Source of the DNA: Crotophaga sulcirostris
Lineage: Eukaryota; Chordata; Aves; Cuculiformes; Crotophagidae
Reading direction: 5' to 3'
Length of the DNA: 64,000 bases
Assembly: GCA_013397455.1 (NCBI GenBank)
Contig: VYZB01000036.1
Location: forward strand, 469,366-533,365
Both the position numbers and the translations under genes were made by a program. Below the pieces are notes generated by a model. That model made no database searches and had not been told where the DNA came from. It worked only from the letters and a program-made list of their open reading frames with translations. Each line of letters begins with the position of its first letter. Within the stretch, counting starts at the first letter, position 1. This document shows, piece by piece, positions 1-10,455 of the stretch.

Positions 1-868
1 ATAGGGTCTAAGGAGTCTCTTGTGTATCAAGTCTCAAATCTTACATCTTCAGTGCTCCTGGCATAGTAGTTCTCACATTGTTGATACTTAATCACTGTTC
101 AAATGAAGGATAAACATCCAAGTACAAAACACCCTCTTCCTTACAGCCTGAGATATGAGGAAAAGGTACAGTGAAAGACATCTTTCTGGAACAAATCCAG
201 AAAGAGCATGCAAATTGAAACTGAAATTCTTAAGATTCGCCAAGCGTTGCATTTTCCATTTTATTTAAGGTTGCACAATGCCAACATTCTCCCTCCTATA
301 GTGTGTGCCTATTTACAGTCATTTTTTCTAAAGGTTTTTATAAGCTGAGTGAGCTCCTAGGGAAAGTAGCAAGAACAATGTGTGTCTTAGGAATAACAGC
401 TTTCAAATTGGAGAGGGATGGGGAAAACAGCTGATTGACATAGCAAAATGGCTTTCTCCTTCCCCTTATCAACAAAAACAGAACTGAGGAAATGCTTTTG
501 GGAATTCTCATGTTAAAAATCCCACTTTAATTAAAAGATTTTTGTTGCTTCTAGTAATTGATGAGATATCAAATAATTACAATTAAATTTTGCATCAAAG
601 CAAATGAAAATGATTTTTTTCCTCAATGTTCATTCACTTGCTTATTACCAACACCTCAGGCAGCACCTAAGTTTGCAACTTATGTTTAATAATCTTTGTA
701 CTCTAGGCAGTAAACCTTTAGCCACAATAAAATATAGTTCATAGGGACCAGAATAAAAAGAAAAGGTAGTCTGAGGGACAGCCACATAACAAACAATTGG
801 ATTACTTTAGAAAGGCTGTGAAATGCTGAATTAACCTGACAGTAATGTCTTTACCCTTTTCTCTGTAG
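1..868 (+). other. HYAL4: Intron 1 (3' part) of HYAL4-like relic
   Basis: AT-rich sequence with no open frame worth reporting. It ends in a good polypyrimidine tract and AG acceptor (tttctctgtag, AG at 867-868) directly before a hyaluronidase exon. The first large coding exon of this gene must lie left of the window. I see no repeat or exon here. Confidence 0.7.
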
Positions 869-955
869 CAAGATCTTATTAATACCATCGGAGAGAGTGC
901 CCTGGGAGCTGCAGGCATTATTACTTTGAGAGATATGAATTTAATTTCTTCAGAG
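869..955 (+). pseudogene. HYAL4: HYAL4-like hyaluronidase, coding exon 2 (degenerate)
   Basis: The 87-base exon reads QDLINTIGESALGAAGI and then ITLRDMNLISSE in one frame. It is bounded by an AG acceptor (867-868) and a GTAAGT donor (956-961). This is the small second coding exon of HYAL4/SPAM1-type hyaluronidases (GH56, cleaving the beta-1,4 bond between N-acetylglucosamine and glucuronate in hyaluronan or chondroitin). The matching exon of the second gene in this window (58725-58814) is 90 bases. Two changes stand out. One alanine codon is lost (ESALG against ESAALG). The family's IVIWGDMNL has become IITLRDMNL, so the conserved active-site-pocket tryptophan is leucine. Splice sites are intact. 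Similarity in this exon and the next is closer to HYAL4 than to SPAM1, judged from memory of the families. With the broken exon 3 it is best treated as part of a pseudogene. Confidence 0.78.
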
Positions 956-2105
956 GTAAGTCTGTGCCTGATTTAAATGCAATGTGTAAGATCCTCATTT
1001 TATCCTATTAATAGACACTGTCTGACTGCACTAGTTCTGAGGACTTGGTACTGGCAGAGCTGACTGCTTGACTAGTCTTTGCTCTTCCCAGTCAGGATGA
1101 CCATGGAACATGGTCAATTGTTTCTGGTTCAACAAGGTCTTGAAAAGCTCACAGGCCACCAGTGGTAGGGAAGGAAGACAACAGTTAATACCAGGCATTT
1201 TGGAAGGCAGTTCCTCAGTAGTTATAATCCTGGTTAGATTCTTTTCCAGCTGGATAAAACACCAGGAAATAATCTAGAGCCTGATTAGCACATCAGTCAG
1301 AATAGATTAGTGGTACCAGTGGTGCCCAGCAATTCGTTTGGTTATGGGAACTCTATTTGTGCCTGTGTGGAGGCAAGTAAAATGAAGCAGGCAGTTGAGA
1401 TCAGATGGAGTGGATTTGTAGTAAGTGACATCAGACCTAGCCATGTTAAAATCAAAGATTGATTTCTGAGGCTCCATCATGTCCTGGAGCTTTCAGACAA
1501 CCACAAATCAAACTTTGTCATGAGAAAAGACTTTATCTTTAAAGCTGTGTGAAATGGGTGTACTGGGATGCTTTTCTCCTGGCAGATAGCCTAGAAAACC
1601 CAGCCAGCATGAGAATGAATGGCTGAAAAGAAGCACTAAGTTGTTCTCAGCAAATTCAATTACTCCAGCCAATTTTTGTAAATATTCGGCTGTGGTTTCT
1701 GTCAGAGTCAATGTGAATAGCAGAGTGAACTTCCTTCCAACTTGGTCAAGTGACAAAGGTAGGACTCTGGAGCATCTCGATCAGCTCCTGACCCCCAAAC
1801 TCTTGCCAGCCACACAGCCACGCTATGATCACCTGCATTTCTAGCATACATCATAGCTTATTTGTAGGTCTACAGACTGAGGTGTTTTCTGAGGAGTGTA
1901 AGTTGCTAAGGCCCTTTGCGCCTCAACTGATTTAAATTTTCTGTATAAAACTTCCTAATAATCCTTTAAACTTGTAATATTTAAGTTATCATGAATGAAT
2001 TCATTAATGCAGGCTGCTTACATATTATGCATTTTTCTGAATATAAAAGGAAAAAAATAGTGATTAATTTCACATCAGCAAAAATTTGTTTTCTGTCATT
2101 TACAG
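956..2105 (+). other. HYAL4: Intron 2 of HYAL4-like relic
   Basis: This 1150-base intron has a consensus donor (gtaagt) and acceptor (tttctgtcatttacag). Two overlapping short frames on opposite strands around 1508-1844 have no family resemblance and are chance. The matching intron of the right-hand gene is 4870 bases, much of the difference being a CR1 insertion. Confidence 0.7.
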
Positions 2106-2511
2106 AGCAACTGCACAGGAGCACAAAAATTTGTTGATTCTGAATTAGGGCCCTACATTGTCAATGTCACAACACCTGAGGTATGCAGCAGGCATCTTTG
2201 TCAAGACAGTGGATGACAGGTGCAAAGAACCTGGAGATCCTCAACATACTTACCTACATTTGAATCCTAAGAGCTTCTGGACAGATGTCTCAGAGGACCA
2301 AGGATTTATTTTGAGAGGAGAAGCATCAAATGAAGATCTGGAAATGATGACAAAGACACTTGTCTACCACTGTTATCAGGGTTATGAAGGAACTGATTGG
2401 TGGGAAGTCAAAGTTACTGATGGCCATCCAGGGAGCTCTGCAGACTCTGTCTCACCTAGAAGATTTGCAGCAATCTGCCTGCTTCCTTTGCCTTACATGA
2501 GTCTTCTCTAA
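2106..2511 (+). pseudogene. HYAL4: HYAL4-like hyaluronidase, terminal coding exon 3 (frameshifted)
   Basis: The exon opens in frame with exon 2 (SNCTGAQKFVDSELGPYIVN, then VTTPEVCSRHLCQDSG) and meets TGA at 2214-2216. Homology resumes one base out of phase at 2218 (RCKEPGDPQHTYLHLNPKSF) and runs to a stop at 2509-2511. Against the intact paralogue (63685-64000) the break is explained by four extra bases, TGAC, at 2214-2217. The 97 downstream codons encode the rest of the EGF-like module and a hydrophobic tail (FAAICLLPLPYMSLL). Such a tail fits a GPI-anchor signal, as known for HYAL4. Cysteines are lost as well: the family C-H-C-Y-Q-G-Y-E-G-x-D-C reads YHCYQGYEGTDW, and a later cysteine is replaced around TDGHPG. 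A truncated protein lacking the EGF-like end is conceivable, but several independent lesions favour a pseudogene. A local assembly error could explain the insertion, not the substitutions. Confidence 0.8.
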
Positions 2512-5500
2512 CTGCTATTTAGTCAAAGGGCTGGTTATAGTCTGTTGAGAGGGTTGGTAGACTGGACCCAAAATTGTTTCACATGCTCTGCAGCTGGGGA
2601 TTGAACATGACATGGTCCCAGATGTAATCAAAAACCTGCAGCCTGTGCCCTGAGGTTTAATGCCCATAAAGCATGGAGAGAGGGGTTTGCCTTGAAGGCT
2701 GAGTAAACATCCCACAGGTCATAGGAATGTGTCTGGTCCTTAATCCCATCTGCTGAGATTAGGCTGTTTAGGACACTAGAGCCAGGTTTCTTCCCAGCTG
2801 ACAGCCACAACCAGGACAGTGAAAGTCTGCTACTACTGAAAAAAATATCATGAGGTACACTTTTTCACTTTGTAATTGAGAGGAAGAGTCTACAGATAAC
2901 TATGTCTTACTGGACGGCATACTGGATAGAGCATCCTCCCAGAGAATGGAAGGTGGGGAAGGTTTCTAGTTTCTTTTCCATTTGAGTGAATTGAAGACCG
3001 AGTTTTCCTCTTTCATGTCCTGTGTGGTGGAGGTGTTCATGCCTTGAGCCCTCTACTAGGTAGAAAGGAATGGAAGAGTCAGATCGGGAATGACAGAGTC
3101 ACGAGATCAGGAAGAAAAGGGACAAGCTGCACTCTGTTGATCAGTATATTTACTGAGAAAGGATTACATATCATCTAATCCAACAACAGCATGTCTCCCT
3201 GGGTTTTTTTATACTATCACTATTTAAAATGAAACAGTGCTGGGAGCAGGAACTCAAATTCATCCAGGTCTACTTCCATCTTGAATCTATGACAATATTC
3301 CAGTGACTTTTAAATTTAAAGCTAGTGAAAGCACTCCATTGCAGAGAGGCAATCAGGCAAGTTTATCATCTTTGTCAAGAAACTTATTTATGCCCCAACT
3401 GCAATTGTAAGATCTGTCCTCTGGAGAGCCTAGAAAGGGTCCCAAAGCCCTCCTTTCAGTCAGGAGGGAGAAGGATGGTCCTCTAAAGGTGACCATGAGC
3501 AGAAAGCATACCTGGCATGGCTCCAGTTCACTCTCTGAACCACCAGCTTCTTAGCTTCCCAGCTTCCCAGGCTCAGTATTCTTGAAGGAGAATTTACTTG
3601 AATGAAACAATTACAAACAATTTGGTTATTAATAATACACATGAAAATATGCACATGCACACATATAATATATTTGTCTATGTGAAATAGTTGTGTCTTT
3701 ATTAGAATAACCGTAGCTGGAAAAAGAACAGACAAATAAGGGACCTATGAGACCTATGCTGAGTTCCCTCCTTTTTTCTATTTGACCCCAGCAAATGTAA
3801 AACCTATCATCCAGCTCCTGCTGGCCTCCATTATGCCTTTTTTCTCAGAACCTTAAAGATCCCATCAGGCTTAGGTCTTTGTGATTTGGCACCTCTTAGC
3901 AACTTTTCATTCTTAAATGTATGCTATTATCCTCATATGTAACCTCAGTGAGTTATGGCTATAATAATGGTGTTAAACAAATGATTGTAAGGTGAACAAG
4001 CACTATGTTAATAGAGCTCTTGAAGGCAAGTGAGAAAAAATTTCATTATTTTTTTTGACAGAAGTCCTTTGCAAAAAGAAATATTTTAAATTCCATTTAA
4101 GTTAGAGGAGACTGTGACTAAACCATAACCGATCAATAAGAAATAAATTGAGTTTAGAATTATCCTTCCTTAAAAGAAAAAACATAAATGAAATTCAGGA
4201 TATTTCTTTAAAAAATAAATTAAGGAGATCCACTAAAATTTTTGAAGGCCTATTTTCATAGTAAAAAACCCTAGAGATATTAGGTTTGATTTTTTTTTGA
4301 TGGTATAGCTTTCAGAAAAATGCAGTTTGTTAAAATCAAAGTGCTGATTGTGGTGGATTTTTCAAGAGAAAGGTGCAAAAATGATTCATTTGACATTCTG
4401 CTTGTGCTGTAGGACCTAAGTATGTGCTAATAGGAAACAATATTTTCCGAGTGATATTGGATTAGATGTTAGCTTTGACTCTTGATGTCTTCATTAAGCT
4501 CATATCTTATTGTAACGAAGTAATGGGAAAGCGAACCAGTGTTTTATATAATCAAATTTCAAACTCTTCTGTGAATGTGTTAAATTAACAACTGTCTGTA
4601 ATACATTAATGCATCATATATAAATTTCCTGGGATCTAAGTGTCATAAACCATCCTACGAAAAATCAGACTGATAAACTTCAGACTGTGTTTCCTTTCTG
4701 TGTCCATACTCTTAAGTGTTAGGCATGCCAAAACTGAGCATTATGGTGACTAAATTATTTTATGAGTTTCAGTAGGAGTCAGACACTTAAACAGGCCTGA
4801 AAACCTGCACTTGCGCTCTCAGCAACTGGATGGTTGAAACTGTTGCATGTGGTTTGTAGAATGCAATGCAGCATGTCATAATTAAACTGATGATGGAAAA
4901 AAAAATATTCTAGCTATAGGGTTTCTCCCTGCAGAGGGCTGAAGTTTAATTTATATTATTACACCTACTAAATGGTGGTGATTAAATTGACTAATCTCTG
5001 TACATTCATGAGAATGGATACTCTTAAGTACAACACACATAGTTTCTCATATTATAGTACAAATTGTGAATCTTCCTGTCATGTTTTGAAAGACTAAACA
5101 TTTCTTCGCAGTATCATGGGAAAATAATAATATTTGAAACTAAAAAACAGAGCACAGATGATAAGCACAGAAATATTTTAGTCAGTGCTTTTGACAGTCT
5201 GACTCTAAGCCATGTGATGTCAGTGGTAAGTTTCCCTTGGTTTCAATAGGCCTTGCATATAGCTAAGATGCCTTCCAGGGAATTACACCACAAGGGTCTC
5301 GAGACCTTGACAGGTACATCTTCTAGACCAGGACATACCTAAAACAGATCAGAAGGCATGCATTACAAGCAAGAACAAGTTTTGAAGAAGCTTGTGTAAG
5401 TACCTAAACACAGAAGATATCTAAAAAGCATCTAAAAGACCTTATTATCTAAATTGTTAAAATTTTATGAGCTACTAAATATTTAGGTAACAAAAAAAAT

Positions 5501-8398
5501 AAATACCCTATGTGATTTGGTAATTAACGTTATTATTGGCATTAAGTATAAGAAGAACCTTAAATGTTCTTTCACATACCCAAATGCTTAACAGTCAGCT
5601 AAAAATATGCATGTATCTCCCTAATAATTGAAACCATGTACAATTTTCAGTATATCTAGTTTTTAGTAGAGGCAAAAAAGGTTACTAAAATGGTTTTGTA
5701 TAGCAAATGAGAACAGGACATAAGGAAAACTGCTCTGACATTAGTGCCCGTTAGCAGATTGCCATGGTGCCTTCATGAGTCACTTTGAAATGGGAAATTA
5801 GACACTAATTATGAATTTCAGGTAATTTGGAACCTCCATTTGCAGTATTCTCTGGTATTGATATGCTGTGCCACGTTTCCCACTGATGTTATGTTGATAA
5901 AGATATCTTTTTGCTTCTGCTTATTGCCATCCTGGAATAGGACATTTGAAACTGGCACCTGGTTGCAGTCATACCATGAAATGTCTGTAAAATTCATGGC
6001 CTTGTTCATAAATCTAGATCCAGTTGGGTGAACCCCATCTGCATTTATAGCTAGTTAGGAGGTACAGGTCCAAATTAAATCAGAAATACTGATCCAGTGA
6101 GGCAGCCCTTGTCTCTATCATCCTAACTTATTCAGTCCTAAACTATTTTCCTCCCATTAGCCTCGAGGCAGCTGAAGGGGAATGCTGCACCCTCTTGCCT
6201 ATTTCTGCTGTTTGATTTTACAGACAGGGATTTATCCTTATCACTCAACCAGTTCCAGATGTCTGGATGTTGATCTTAATCCCAGGCTGGGGCTTTGCTG
6301 CAAATCAGTTTGACAGTCAAGTGCAAAATAGATTTGCCTTGGCATAATTCAGGTGCCTAACTCCCTGAAATGGCTAGCAATAACACCATTAAATACAGCA
6401 TTTTAAACACTGTACAGATTGCATTGCACATTCATTTAAATTGCATTTTGTACTGAAATTAATAGGAATAAGGCTCCTAAGTACACTTAATGAGTCAGAT
6501 GAATAGTTAGGAGTTTGTTTCTATTATTCTCATTTTCATGTAGATGGGATTAAAGAGTAACTACCTATCTGAGCCCTAGTACTCTCACTTACGACAGATG
6601 ATTTTATGCTTATATTGAATATTTTAATCACCACTGTAATTGCATTGAGACTAGTGGAATGAATTACCAATCTCTTGTATCTTTTTGCATACACTTACGC
6701 CTTGTGCTTCACTGGTGGAAGTCTGGGGTATGCAATTTTCTGAAAATTACGGAATTATATTTAGATCTTAATATATATTGAACACTAACCTGCTGAATTA
6801 GTACCTGAATTTTGTAGTGGGGTCCCACTTTAACACAGGATTTTCTGAACAGATGCATCTTTAGAAAAAAATTCAAAGCAGGTTCAGAGGTATTATGGAT
6901 TTGCTCTGCTATGCAGACTTAGTCAATGGTTTTGCTTACTCCAATCATTTTTCACAGATTGGTATACCCTAGGAACTCTCCACAGAAAATGAAGTCTCAC
7001 CTACATGCAGCTTCCTCAATATTTAGAAGTGAGATACTGACTGTTGTTGCAGACTTCTGCTCTGCTGATTCTTTGGGAATTTGTGTATGTGTTTTGCCTA
7101 AACACACATTGAGAGAGGGGAAAGGAGAAATACAGTATGAACTAGAACAGGTGATAATCACCTGTTAACACACGTGGCAGCAGATTCGGAATCAAGTTCT
7201 TTCCTTGTTTTGACAGAAGTGTCTCACTACCATCCACTCCAAAAAGATGTTTCAGATCCTTATTCAAACAAGATTTGTAGTTCAGCCCATGCCTCTCTGT
7301 AAAGCAAAGGTAAACCTTCTGAACAGAAAGTCAGCTCTGCTATTTCAAGGGTAGTAAAACCATATGTCTTAACGATGGCAATGAATCTATTTTCTGCTAG
7401 GATTCTACGTAAACAGCAATTCTTGAAAGCAGGAGCTTATTACTTCTTCCTGAAACTCGTGTTTGTGTAAAGACTCTCTTGCAAAAGACAAGACAGATTA
7501 TGTTAAAATCTGCCAGGACTGATTGCAGTTACACTTTTAGATGTGATTATGGAAAATGTGGCTCTGTCTCTAACCCTCACTGGATGTGGTCAGTGAAGGC
7601 TTAAGCACTGATTCTCTGAAGATTTGTTCAGGGCTGGAGCAGCTCTGCAGTTTCTTGCTGCATGGGCAATTTCCTCTTCAGCAAAGAAAAGCCTAGCCTT
7701 TTTTTGTAATCTTCAGGCATTGGTCATTGAAACAACCACTGCACTGAAGCTGAAGGCTTTTCTAGTCATTGGTGCAACTACTGGAGCTATCTATGTCAAA
7801 CAAATGGGACACCAGTTTGTCTCTCCCAGGGAGTGGGAGGAGGGATGGCAGCTGAGCATTTAGGGAAAAGTCTATCTTTCAAAAGACAGTATTTATGAAA
7901 GAAAGACTACTACTACACACCTCTGCCACCAAGAAAATCACTCTTTATTACAGAGCAACACAGACTTAACTAGCTTTCAGTTAAGGCAACATGAACACTA
8001 AAGATTTCCTTGTAACTCCTGGGAGGGAAGAAGTGGGTGTTTCTAAAGGTGGTAAAATCCCTTTCTCCGCTTTCTGAATATATTGCTTTTATTTTAATAA
8101 TGCACATTTTCTTACACTTTCTAATATTCTGTATTGTGATTTATCGTATTCTAAATATAGAAAGGTTCTGATTCTATTAAAGTCAGAAAAGGCTTTGGTT
8201 ATGTTTTAAACGAATACAGTATAAAAGAAAATGTGTAATTTACAGATTGATCTTGCCTTTGTCTAAGTGATTATTAGAGTTTCTGGCCAGTAAAATGAAA
8301 TATCACATATAACATGGTGTTACCCTTATACATCACAGACTTCAGTAGCAGTGACTTGCTTGCACAACAATGTGGATCAGATGGAGAAAACAGTATGG
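2512..8398. other. Intergenic, no gene seen
   Basis: AT-rich, apparently single-copy sequence downstream of the HYAL4 relic. It has scattered short frames of 60-90 codons with no motif, splice context or family resemblance, and A/T runs such as those near 4050 and 4290. I recognise no repeat. The first stretch (2512 to roughly 2900) could be 3' UTR of the relic, but no convincing poly(A) signal sits close to the stop. Confidence 0.6.
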
Positions 8399-9327
8399 TG
8401 TGGTGGGTTGACCCTAGCAGAATGCCAGATGCCCACCAGCCACCCTATCACTCCCCTGCTCAACTGGAGTGGGGAGAGAAAACATAACTAAAGGCTCATG
8501 GGCTGAGATAAGGAGAGGGAGAAATCAGTTGCCAGTTACTGTCACAGGCAAAACAGATTCGACATGGGGACAAATTAATTTATTACCAATCAAATCAGAG
8601 TAGGATAATGAGTAATAAGACCAATTCTTGAAATACCTTCCCCCCACCATTCCCTTCTTCCTGGGCTCAGCTTCCGTCCTGACTTCTCTGCCTCCTCCCC
8701 CCAGGTGGTACAAGGGGATGGGGAGCGGAGGTTGCGGTCAGTTCATCACATGTTGTCTCTGCTGCCCCTTCCTTCTCTGGGGGAGGACTCCTCACACTCT
8801 TCCCCTGCTCCATAGTAGGGTTCTTCTCACAGGGAACAGTCCTTCAGGAACAGACTGCTCCAGCCTGTGTCCCCCACAGGGTCTCAAGTCCTGCCACAAA
8901 CCTGCCCCAGCATGGGCTCCTCTTTCTCCATGGGTTGGCAGGTTCTGCCAGGAGCCTGCTTTCCACAAAATCACAGCCTCCTTTGTCACATGCATCTTCT
9001 CCAGCATGGGATCCACCATGGACTGCAAGCAGATACCTGCTTCACTGTGGACCTCCATGGGCTGCAGACCTGCATCACCATGGTCTTCACCATGGGCTGC
9101 AGGGCAAACTCTGCTCAGGCACTTGGAACACCTCCTCCCCCTCCTTCTTCACTGACCTTGGTGTCTGCAGAGTTATTTCTCTCACATATTCTCACTCCTC
9201 TCTCTGGCTGCAGTTGCTGTTGAGCAGCAACTTTTCCCTCTTCTTAAATACTTTATCACAGTGGCACTACTGCCACCACTGATTGGATCAGCCTTAGCCA
9301 GTGATGGGTACATCTTGCAGATGAAGT

Positions 9328-9332
9328 GGTGG
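9328..9332. repeat. Target-site duplication GGTGG, left copy
   Basis: This pentamer directly precedes the TG start of the inserted LTR and is identical to the one after its CA end (10344-10348). Confidence 0.6.
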
Positions 9333-9389
9333 TGTGACCCCTCCCCAGGCCACTCAGTACAATTCCCCCCACTCTTCTCAGGGCTATTT

Positions 9390-9587
9390 TCTGATCCAAG
9401 GAAAGTCAGGCATGCCTTAGGAGAGAATTCACATCCTAACAACCTGGCACGCTTGCTACCTAGATCATGGCCTATTTAGGGATGAGACCCCCACTTCTGG
9501 ACTACTTTTTGATCCAGGGAAAGTCAGGCACATCTTGGAAGAGAGTTCTCCTGACAGCCTGGTACAACTGCTACCTGGATCACGGCC
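9390..9587 (+). repeat. Imperfect direct duplication inside the inner LTR
   Basis: Two roughly 80-base copies (9390-9472 and 9510-9587) share tgatccarggaaagtcaggca, a 'gagagttc/gagaattc' core, 'cctggyac', and 'gctacctrgatcayggcc'. They are separated by 37 bases. This looks like a tandem enhancer-type repeat in the U3 part of the LTR, judged from its position alone. Confidence 0.6.
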
Positions 9588-10038
9588 CAAGGGGGTGATA
9601 ACCAGAACTGTACAACATAATGAGTTCTGGACTTATGCAACTGGGTCTTGCACAGCTGGTAGAAAGTAACAGAAATACCTCACCTGAGTTGTGGCCAAAG
9701 TGGAAAAGCACTGACCAAAGTCAATCATCTTGGATTCTATAAGTGATCCCTGGGAAGGTCCTTTGAGCTCTTCTAGGTCGCAGTGGGCTGTGACTAGTAT
9801 CTCCCCTTGAGCTGTTGAGATGCTTCTCAGGAGTAAGCGTGGATCTTCTGCTGACAAGGTAGACAGAAAGGCCAAGGCGGTGCAGATTTCTCAGTTATTG
9901 CCCACTGAGGAAGCCGTATTCATCATGAGTATTCTCACTAAACTCAAGAAAAGGTAATTTTTAATTTTAGGCTGGCCCCTCTGCCTGTCTCTCTATCTAT
10001 CTGTGTTTAAACCTACACAAATGTCCATATATTTTCAT

Positions 10039-10118
10039 TTGTGTGTGTGTGTTTCTACATATATCTTTGTGTGTGTGTGTGCGTATTTGTGTGTTTCTGT
10101 TTCCATATTTGTGTGTTT
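10039..10118. repeat. GT-rich microsatellite
   Basis: Interrupted (GT)n tracts at about 10040-10054, 10069-10082 and 10088-10094, followed by 10110-10116, within the inner LTR. Confidence 0.8.
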
Positions 10119-10343
10119 TGATTTAGGATACTGTGTAGTAAGTTAGCCTGAATCTTGTCATCTTTGAAACTGTAATTAAGTTGCTGTTTTGATCATACCA
10201 AGCCTCTTTTAATCATCTTGTTAAATATTAAATAGGCTAATGATTAATTGCTGCTAAGAATCCTACCTTGTAGTCTACTTCTATTAATAAATTCTAAATA
10301 GCTGCTAAATCTTAGCTGTGAAAAAAAAAGTCATTATGCAACA

Positions 10344-10348
10344 GGTGG
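10344..10348. repeat. Target-site duplication GGTGG, right copy
   Basis: This pentamer directly follows the CA end of the inserted LTR. The outer LTR resumes here with ctgacattag. Confidence 0.6.
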
Positions 10349-10455
10349 CTGACATTAGGTCTATCAGACATGGGGAAAGCTTCTAGCAGCTTCTCACAGA
10401 AGCCACCCCTGTAGCCCCCTCATCTACCAAAACCTTGCCACACAAACCCAGTACA

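Larger units (their letters stand above)
9333..10343 (+). mobile_element. Second solo LTR inserted inside the first
   Basis: This 1011-bp block interrupts the outer LTR. It begins TGTGACCCC and ends ATGCAACA (TG...CA, TGT/ACA inverted tips) and is flanked on both sides by the same pentamer GGTGG. An AATAAA at 10286-10291 near the right end supports + orientation. Removing the block and one pentamer restores continuity of the outer repeat. A 5-bp duplication is typical of ERVL-type integrations. I cannot name the family and there is no coding sequence. Confidence 0.65.
8399..10455 (-). mobile_element. Endogenous retroviral solo LTR, split by a later insertion
   Basis: On the minus strand the element starts TGTACTGGG (10455 leftwards) and ends AACCCACCACA (at 8399), the TG...CA ends of an LTR with TGT/ACA inverted termini. 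I recognise both outer parts as one dispersed avian repeat: 8399 to about 9332, and about 10349-10455 with the TTGCCACACAAACCCAGTACA-type end. A minus-strand AATAAA lies at 8579-8584, which suits a poly(A) site near the U5 side. The flanking pentamers are tatgg (8394-8398) and tttgg (10456-10460), a possible 5-bp target-site duplication with one mismatch. Between 8880 and 9105 the LTR carries degenerate tandem units around the motif catgggctgcag. Its length without the inserted element is about 1040 bp. No gag, pol or env remains. Frames of 80-175 codons across 8525-9479 are LTR sequence, not genes. Confidence 0.72.

Noticed and set aside
2158..2511. 117-codon frame as a stand-alone gene
   Set aside because: It is the frameshifted remainder of the HYAL4-like last exon; its ATG is in out-of-frame exon sequence.
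7624..7863. 79-codon hydrophobic frame
   Set aside because: No family resemblance, no splice context, and composition like neighbouring non-coding DNA.
8525..9479. Several overlapping frames up to 175 codons on both strands
   Set aside because: They lie in LTR sequence with GC-rich tandem units; the phases conflict and no domain is visible.
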